Of a DNA stretch of 5,677 nt, positions 1 to 5,677 are shown in pieces; the first letter of the stretch is position 1; each line of letters opens with the position of its first letter. Below the pieces are notes generated by a model. It was not told the DNA's origin. It saw nothing but the letters and a program-made list of their open reading frames with translations, and ran no database searches. This DNA comes from DATCSE01 sp036568605 (GTDB lineage Bacteria; Pseudomonadota; Gammaproteobacteria; Burkholderiales; Burkholderiaceae_C): positions 1-5,677 of the forward strand of contig DATCSE010000518.1 in assembly GCA_036568605.1 (NCBI GenBank), in the 5' to 3' direction. Made by a program: the position numbers and the translations under genes.

Positions 1-83
1 ATCGCAACGCCGCCGCGGCGGCCGACTTCCTGCGGTTGCCGACGAACCGGGTCGTCGAGCTGGGGTCGAGGCTGGAGATCTGA
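1..83 (+). CDS. kup: Kup-family potassium uptake protein, C-terminal end only (partial)
   Basis: The frame beginning at base 3 is open from the window edge and stops at TGA 81-83, giving 26 residues. It ends FLRLPTNRVVELGSRLEI. The pattern F-x-x-(L/I)-P-x-N-R-V-V-E-L-G-x-x-(L/V)-E-I is the recognisable C-terminus of Kup (TrkD) low-affinity potassium/proton symporters, which are inner-membrane proteins of about 620-650 residues. Only the end of the cytoplasmic tail is visible, so membrane segments cannot be checked. The gene runs toward vapC and its stop codon is 3 bp from the vapC stop codon, leaving no room for a separate terminator. The identification rests on the short C-terminal motif alone; the two other forward frames give no protein-like sequence here. 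Confidence 0.75.
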   Translation, partial: RNAAAAADFLRLPTNRVVELGSRLEI

Positions 84-86
84 CGC

Positions 87-590
87 TCAGCGCTTCGTAC
101 GCTTGACCGCGTAGCGAGGCGCCGGCTCCTGCGCCATCGACGGCGCACTGACGAGCTCGACGTGGGTCGCTAGCCCTTGCGCCGCGGCGAACGACAGCAG
201 GCCGCGATCGAGTGTGGCAAGTTGCTGGCGCTTGTGCACCGCCAAGCCCAGCAGATACGCATCCGTCACCTGGCGATGGCCGATCAACGCGAGGTTTTGC
301 AGTGTCGGCAGCTGCCGGGGCTCGGGGGATTCGGGCCAGTACTCGTGCAGCGGTTGTGCCGTCATCGTTGCGAGCGCGTCCAGGGCGTCGGCCGGGCTGA
401 TCGTCTCGCCGACGACCTTGGGATTGCTGGTCAGCCGCAGAAACGCGAGCTGGGTCAGCGCGCAAGTGGCCCAGCGGCGCTTGGTTCGTGCGGCGAACCA
501 GCGGTGCGATTCGCCGTGGTGCACATGCGCGGCGTGCGTCAGCGCAATCAGCAGGTTGGCATCGAACAGCCAGACAGGCTCTCGGCTCAC
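87..590 (-). CDS. vapC: VapC-type PIN-domain ribonuclease toxin
   Basis: This 167-residue protein is the toxin of a type II toxin-antitoxin pair. VapC toxins are Mg2+-dependent endoribonucleases that cut tRNA or rRNA and block translation when the antitoxin is lost. Visible PIN landmarks are WLFDANLLIAL with Asp10 near the N-terminus, the block CALTQLAFLRLTSNP (residues 43-57), VTDAYLLGLA with Asp110, and LATLDRGL with Asp128. The order and spacing match the subgroup related to the large mycobacterial VapC family. That subgroup usually has Thr-Glu in the second block; here the codon is CAG, so position 47 is Gln, and three of four canonical acidic residues remain. The last 18 residues or so form a basic tail (RYAVKRTKR) beyond the usual PIN end. 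The start is GTG at 590-588, overlapping the vapB stop as GTGA, which implies translational coupling. No ATG lies near the start of the PIN fold. Confidence 0.93.
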   Translation of the reverse strand: MSREPVWLFDANLLIALTHAAHVHHGESHRWFAARTKRRWATCALTQLAFLRLTSNPKVVGETISPADALDALATMTAQPLHEYWPESPEPRQLPTLQNLALIGHRQVTDAYLLGLAVHKRQQLATLDRGLLSFAAAQGLATHVELVSAPSMAQEPAPRYAVKRTKR

Positions 591-817
591 GCGTCGTCGT
601 CCTCGGCGCGCTTGACGTCATCCAGCGTGATGGTGGTTCCGCTGGCGGCGTTCGCGAACACCGGGAAGCCGGATTTGCGCGCCGTCGGCAGCGCCTCGGC
701 GCGCAGGCCCTTCAGGATCAATTCCGAGACCACAGCGCCCAGCGACTGAGCCCGATGCGCGGCGAGCTGGCGTGCAGCTTCGAGTGCGGTGCTGTCGATA
801 TCCAGGGTCGTGCGCAT
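587..817 (-). CDS. vapB: VapB-type ribbon-helix-helix antitoxin
   Basis: This 76-residue protein is the antitoxin partner of the adjacent PIN toxin. The N-terminus MRTTLDID fits the DNA-binding beta strand of a ribbon-helix-helix fold. It is followed by helix A (about residues 9-22) and helix B (about 25-38, beginning SLGAVVSEL). The C-terminal part contains GFPVF (residues 48-52) and ends ITLDDVKRAEDDDA, acidic and probably flexible, as expected of the segment that wraps the toxin and is cut by proteases. In this family the dimer, with VapC, represses its own promoter. The frame is open upstream to 991, but the added residues are unlike the family, and the MRTT(L/I)D(I/L)D opening is the family's normal start, so ATG 817-815 was chosen. 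No strong Shine-Dalgarno sequence precedes it. The TGA stop (589-587) overlaps the vapC GTG start. Antitoxin-first order is typical. Confidence 0.93.
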   Translation of the reverse strand: MRTTLDIDSTALEAARQLAAHRAQSLGAVVSELILKGLRAEALPTARKSGFPVFANAASGTTITLDDVKRAEDDDA

Positions 818-824
818 GGCGAGG

Positions 825-851
825 ATGATGCGTTGATGCGACCGCATCATA
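825..851 (-). promoter_or_regulatory. Candidate vapBC operator overlapping a -10 box
   Basis: Bases 834-849 form a perfect 7-2-7 palindrome, TGATGCG-AC-CGCATCA. A further direct copy of the half-site lies at 826-832, so ATGATGCG (825-832) is also an exact inverted repeat of CGCATCAT (843-850). On the - strand, 851-846 reads TATGAT, a good -10 match. It would place a transcript start near 839, about 22 nt before the vapB ATG. No convincing -35 was found 16-18 bp upstream. A palindrome over the -10 box just ahead of a ribbon-helix-helix antitoxin is where autoregulatory operators of VapBC systems usually lie. The symmetry is directly seen; the regulatory role is inferred. Confidence 0.45.
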
Positions 852-908
852 CCATCGCACCAACGGAGGATGCGGTCGAGGTCATGACGCTCATGCAATG
901 CCACTCTA

Positions 909-952
909 GGGATGCCGGATCGGCCCTTGGGGATGCCCGCATCCGGCGCGCC
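909..952. repeat. Nested inverted and direct repeats in the vapB-gshB intergenic region
   Basis: GCCGGAT at 914-920 pairs exactly with ATCCGGC at 941-947. Inside the right half, GGATGC (931-936) and GCATCC (939-944) form a 6-2-6 palindrome. GGGATGCC occurs twice in direct orientation (909-916 and 930-937), and an 8-bp palindrome GGCGCGCC follows at 945-952. ATGCCGGA at 912-919 recurs at 990-997. The element lies about 80 bp upstream of gshB and could be a regulator site, a REP-like palindromic unit or a hairpin in the gshB leader. No T-run follows on either side, so an intrinsic terminator is unlikely. No confident gshB promoter was identified in 852-1029. Confidence 0.4.
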
Positions 953-1029
953 AGTGCAATTTGTGCAACAGTGGCGGCCGCGGCTGCGCATGCCGGACGC
1001 TGCCTCCCGAGACCTTGACGATCTCTCCG

Positions 1030-2001
1030 ATGAAACTGCTGTTCGTTGCCGACCCCCTCGAGGGTTTCAAGACCTACAAGGATTCGACCTACGCGATGAT
1101 GCGCGAGGCCGCGTCGCGCGGCCACGAGCTGCTGGCCTGCGAGCCGCGCGATCTGTCGTGGCGGCGAGGCGAGCGCGTCAGCGCGCCGCTGCACGCGTTC
1201 ACGTTGACCGGCGACGAGCACGACTGGTTCGCGCTGCGCCCCGGCAGCGGCCAGGTGACCGCGCTGGCCGAGGTCGATGCGGTGCTGATGCGCAAGGACC
1301 CGCCGTTCGACAGCGAGTACTTCTATGCCACGCATCTGCTGCAGCAGGCCGAGCGCGAAGGCGCGCGCGTCTTCAACTCGCCGGCCGCGCTGCGCGACCA
1401 TCCCGAGAAGCTGGCCATCCTCGAGTTCCCGCACTACATCGGGCCGACGCTGGTCACGCGCAGCGAAGCCGAGGTCAAGCGCTTCCATGCCGAGCACCGC
1501 GACATCGTCGTGAAGCCGCTGGACGGCATGGGCGGCATGGGCATCTTCCGCGTCGGTCCCGATGGCCTGAATCTCGGCTCCATCGTCGAGACGCTGAACA
1601 AGGGCGGCGCGCAGACGGTGATGGCGCAGCGCTATCTCACCGAGATCGTCGACGGCGACAAGCGCGTGCTGGTGATCGGTGGCAAGCCGGTGCCGTTCTG
1701 CCTCGCGCGCATCCCGCAGGGCAGCGAGATCCGCGGCAACCTCGCGGTCGGCGGCAAGGGCGTCGCGCGCGAGCTCACCGCGCGCGACCGCGAGATCGCC
1801 GAGGGCCTGGGCCCGCTGCTCGCGAAGCGCGGGCTGCTGCTGGTCGGGCTCGATGTGATCGGCGACAGCCTGACCGAGATCAACGTCACCAGCCCGACCG
1901 GCTTCCAGGAAATCACGAAGCAGACCGGGTTCGACGTCGCGAAGATGTTCGTCGATGCGCTCGAGGCCGCGTTGGCCGGCTCGCGGGCCGGCGTCGGCTG
2001 A
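1030..2001 (+). CDS. gshB: Glutathione synthetase (EC 6.3.2.3)
   Basis: This cytoplasmic enzyme joins gamma-glutamylcysteine and glycine, using ATP, in the second step of glutathione synthesis. The 323-residue length fits the bacterial GshB family (316 in E. coli). The N-terminal domain opens MKLLFVADPLEGFKTYKDST and contains MRKDPPFDSEY (87-97), the family's conserved substrate-region block. NSPAALRDHPEKL (116-128) follows. The ATP-grasp part has VVKPLDGMGGMGIFRV (160-175, with Lys162 and the glycine-rich loop), NLAVGGKG (237-244) and GLDVIGDSLTEINVTSPTGF (273-292), where Glu283 and Asn285 are the expected metal ligands. All key blocks are present. ATG 1030 was chosen because it gives the family N-terminus; the frame is open to 961 but those residues are unlike the family. 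No clear Shine-Dalgarno sequence is seen. In many betaproteobacteria PTS genes follow gshB (recalled, not checked); here a DUF4062 gene follows after 41 nt. Confidence 0.97.
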   Translation: MKLLFVADPLEGFKTYKDSTYAMMREAASRGHELLACEPRDLSWRRGERVSAPLHAFTLTGDEHDWFALRPGSGQVTALAEVDAVLMRKDPPFDSEYFYATHLLQQAEREGARVFNSPAALRDHPEKLAILEFPHYIGPTLVTRSEAEVKRFHAEHRDIVVKPLDGMGGMGIFRVGPDGLNLGSIVETLNKGGAQTVMAQRYLTEIVDGDKRVLVIGGKPVPFCLARIPQGSEIRGNLAVGGKGVARELTARDREIAEGLGPLLAKRGLLLVGLDVIGDSLTEINVTSPTGFQEITKQTGFDVAKMFVDALEAALAGSRAGVG

Positions 2002-2042
2002 CGACGAGCGATCTCCCCGATGCGTCCCGCACGCGCACGACC

Positions 2043-4040
2043 ATGGCCCGCACCCACGACGTCTATCTCTCGTCGACGCTGCGCGACCTGACCGACGAGC
2101 GCGACGCCGTCGAGGCGGTGCTGACGCAGCAGGGCTACGGTGTCCTGCAGAGCTACTCGGCCGACGAGCAGTCGGTGCGCGACAGCTGCCTGGCCGATGT
2201 CGCGAGCTGCGCGATCTACGTCGGGATCGTCGGGTTGCGTTACGGGCATTGCCCGGCAGACCCGAACGGGAGCGCGTCGTGCTCGATCACCGAGCTCGAG
2301 TTCCGCGAAGCGCGGCGCCTGCACAAGCCGTGCTACGTCTTCATCAAGAGCCAGTCGGCGCGCACCTACTGCGGCACCGACATGGATTCGGCGACCGGCG
2401 AGAACGAGCGCGGCGCCCGCATCGCGGCGTTCCGCGCGCTGCTCGAAGGTGGCACGCTGCTGCGCCCCAAGCCGTTCGCGACGGTGCAGGAGCTGCGCGA
2501 GGCGGTGCTCGCGAAGCTGCCGGAGTTCGAGGACCACCTCGCGACGACCCGGCCAGCCGCGGCGCCGGCATCGTCGCGCAGTGGCGAGCTCGCGGCGCTG
2601 GTGCAGCGTTTTGTCGGCGCGTCGGCGCGCAGCGTGGTCGCGGACCTGATCGGCGGCCGTCTCGGCACCGAGGAGCTCGATGCGATCGCGGCCGACGATG
2701 CGTTGTCGCGCCAGGCCTGCGCGCACCTGCTGGCTGCGCAGCGCGTCGAGAACAGCGCGTGGATGCGCCGCCTGATCGGCGAGCTGCTGGTGCGTCGTCC
2801 CGACGCCGGCGTGCCGGTGATCCTGGGCCATGCGTTCGGCGACGAACCGCACGAGTGGGCGCAGCGCCAGGGGCTGCTTGCCGCTCTGCGCTTTGCCGAA
2901 GGCGGAAACCGCGCCGGCGCGATGGGCGTGCTGTACCAGAAGGCGCAGCAGGCCAAGAGCGTCGACTACGACACCTTGCGGCTCGTGATCGCCGCGTTCG
3001 GCTACCTCGGCGAGGCGCACGCCGCGCGCTGGGTGGCCGACAACGAGAACTTCGACAGCGACGCGGACGCGGCCGGCAAGCTGGGGCCGGTGCTGGCGAT
3101 CGCTGGCCTGTCCGCTTTCATCCGCCAGGAAGGCGTGTTCCATGCCGGGCTCGGTACGACGAGCGCCGCGCTCGAGGCGCGCCGCCGGCTGGGCAAGGAG
3201 CTCGATGCGGTGACCTTCGAGGAGACGCTGCATCGTCTGCGCCCCGGGCTTGCCCAGCCGTTGCTGCGCCATGCGGCCGACAACTGGTCGCTGCCGCTGG
3301 CTTCGGCGCTGCTCGCCTCGCTGGTCGGCCGCCTGCCCGGCCATGCCGCCGACGACGCGGTGATGCTGACCGAGATGGACCCGCAGCTCGCCGAGCGCGG
3401 CTATCGCGCGATCGCGAGCATTGGCGACGAGTCGGTCTGGGCCGCGCTCGCCGCGCTGGCGGGGCACGACAGCCTGGTGCCGCCGTGGGCGCGCATGCTG
3501 GCCATCGGCTGGCTCGGCGGCGCGGGCGCGCTGCGCCGGGCCGACGAGGTGAGCGCGATGCTCGCGCAGCCGGCCAGCTTCGCGACCGTGTGCGCGCTGT
3601 GGGCGGCGGGGCGCATCGCGGCCGCGGCGACCTCGGTCTCCGCAGTTTCGGCCATCGCGCCGGCCAGCGCCGCGGCCGGCTCGGCGTTCGTCGCGCCGCT
3701 GCGCCGCGCCACCGCCGACGCGAACCCCCGGCAGCGCGCGGTCGCCTGGCTGGCGCTCGCGCACACGAGCGAACCGCCGCGCGTGCGGGAGCTGCTGCGC
3801 GCGATCGAGAATGCGTCGGACGCGGTCGAGCAGGTCGTGCTGGGCATCGCCGGCGCCTGTGCCGGGCATCTGCCGGTCGTCGAAGCCGGGCTGGTCGCGG
3901 CCGAGCGCCACTGGGAGCCGATCTGGCGCTTGTGGGGCTGGGGCCGGCATCTGTACACCGACTTCGAGGCAGCGTGCGAGACGCGGCTCGGCGCGCCGGG
4001 CCAGCTGATGCTCGCGATGCTGAAGCGCGGGCATCTCTGA
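2043..4040 (+). CDS. DUF4062-domain protein with a long HEAT-like helical C-terminal region
   Basis: This 665-residue protein has unknown function. Residues 5-102 are a clear DUF4062 domain: DVYLSSTLRDLTDERDAVEA, then DSCLADVASCAIYVGIVGLR, then SITELEFREARRLHKPCYVF. An alpha/beta extension runs to about 165, followed by a linker rich in Ala, Pro and Ser (167-181). Residues 182-665 are Ala/Leu-rich and look like paired helices of HEAT or PBS-lyase type, for example ERGYRAIASIGDESVWAALA. A low-complexity Ala/Ser stretch lies near 525-550. No Walker A motif, protease motif, signal peptide or convincing membrane helix is seen. DUF4062 often heads STAND-type NTPases, so a version with only a repeat scaffold stands out. 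Six of about ten cysteines lie in the first 110 residues. The frame is open far upstream through gshB, but the domain begins at ATG 2043, the first suitable start after gshB. No strong ribosome binding site is visible. It is probably co-transcribed with gshB. GC and codon use look like the neighbours', so recent transfer is not obvious. Domain call is secure; function is unknown. Confidence 0.9.
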   Translation: MARTHDVYLSSTLRDLTDERDAVEAVLTQQGYGVLQSYSADEQSVRDSCLADVASCAIYVGIVGLRYGHCPADPNGSASCSITELEFREARRLHKPCYVFIKSQSARTYCGTDMDSATGENERGARIAAFRALLEGGTLLRPKPFATVQELREAVLAKLPEFEDHLATTRPAAAPASSRSGELAALVQRFVGASARSVVADLIGGRLGTEELDAIAADDALSRQACAHLLAAQRVENSAWMRRLIGELLVRRPDAGVPVILGHAFGDEPHEWAQRQGLLAALRFAEGGNRAGAMGVLYQKAQQAKSVDYDTLRLVIAAFGYLGEAHAARWVADNENFDSDADAAGKLGPVLAIAGLSAFIRQEGVFHAGLGTTSAALEARRRLGKELDAVTFEETLHRLRPGLAQPLLRHAADNWSLPLASALLASLVGRLPGHAADDAVMLTEMDPQLAERGYRAIASIGDESVWAALAALAGHDSLVPPWARMLAIGWLGGAGALRRADEVSAMLAQPASFATVCALWAAGRIAAAATSVSAVSAIAPASAAAGSAFVAPLRRATADANPRQRAVAWLALAHTSEPPRVRELLRAIENASDAVEQVVLGIAGACAGHLPVVEAGLVAAERHWEPIWRLWGWGRHLYTDFEAACETRLGAPGQLMLAMLKRGHL

Positions 4041-4075
4041 TCGCGGCGCGGCGTCGGGCGGCACGCCGGCACGGC

Positions 4076-4081
4076 GACAAT
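4076..4081 (+). promoter_or_regulatory. Possible -10 element for a near-leaderless uup transcript
   Basis: The 48-bp gap between the DUF4062 gene and uup holds GACAAT, a 4-of-6 match to TATAAT, ending 7 nt before the uup ATG. If used, transcription would begin at or next to the start codon, giving a leaderless or nearly leaderless mRNA. No ribosome binding site in the usual position would be needed, and none of good quality is seen. No -35 match lies 16-18 bp upstream, so the call is weak; uup could instead be read through from gshB. Confidence 0.25.
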
Positions 4082-4088
4082 CCGGGGC

Positions 4089-5677
<1,589 letters not shown>

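Noticed and set aside
909..947. Inverted repeat as an intrinsic terminator
   Set aside because: The stem is short, the loop is long, no T-run follows on either strand, and both flanking genes read away from it.
818..991. Longer start for vapB
   Set aside because: The extra 58 residues are unlike the family and would bury the palindrome and -10 box inside coding sequence.
177..1018. Forward-strand open frames opposite vapBC
   Set aside because: They are antisense to a toxin-antitoxin pair with clear motifs and give no recognisable protein.
847..1497. Minus-strand open frame across the intergenic region and the start of gshB
   Set aside because: It is antisense to the conserved N-terminal half of gshB, has no family motif, and would overlap the vapB control region.
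912..2042. Upstream extension of the DUF4062 frame through the whole of gshB
   Set aside because: The frame lacks stops only because of base composition. The translation before 2043 is low-complexity Arg/Ala sequence, overlaps a well-supported gene, and DUF4062 begins right after ATG 2043.
3618..3700. Ala/Ser-rich stretch in the DUF4062 protein as a membrane helix
   Set aside because: It contains many Ser, Thr and Pro residues and is only mildly hydrophobic; a flexible loop between helical repeats is more likely.
4041..4075. Terminator between the DUF4062 gene and uup
   Set aside because: Only a 4-bp stem (4064-4067 with 4073-4076) is seen and no T-run follows.

Overview
The window is GC-rich, tightly packed bacterial chromosome. 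The glutathione synthetase and ABC-F sequences look most like those of betaproteobacteria (Burkholderiales). That placement rests on protein resemblance and codon use by eye, not on a computed comparison. No tRNA, rRNA, CRISPR array, insertion sequence or phage gene was seen.

Layout from left to right: (1) 1-83, the last 26 codons of a gene ending in the Kup potassium-transporter C-terminal motif, + strand. (2) 87-817, a two-gene type II toxin-antitoxin operon on the - strand: vapB (ribbon-helix-helix antitoxin) then vapC (PIN-domain ribonuclease toxin), overlapping by four bases. It converges on kup with only 3 bp between the stop codons. (3) 818-1029, a 212-bp divergent intergenic region with a 16-bp palindrome over a possible vapB -10 box and a cluster of GATGC/GCATC pentamers. 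(4) 1030-2001, gshB, complete, + strand. (5) 2043-4040, a 665-residue protein with an N-terminal DUF4062 domain and a long alpha-helical, HEAT-like C-terminal region, without the P-loop NTPase module often found in DUF4062 proteins. (6) 4089-5677, the start and both ATPase domains of a Uup-type ABC-F protein; its C-terminal tail lies beyond the window.

Housekeeping genes (kup, gshB, uup) alternate with accessory ones (vapBC, the DUF4062 gene). gshB makes glutathione from gamma-glutamylcysteine. The DUF4062 gene starts 41 nt after gshB on the same strand and is probably co-transcribed with it. Uup acts on ribosomes. Nothing in the sequence ties the DUF4062 protein to glutathione or translation. 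It is the best candidate here for undescribed biology: DUF4062 is a family of unknown function that often sits at the N-terminus of large STAND-type signalling or defence proteins, and here it appears fused to a repeat scaffold only.
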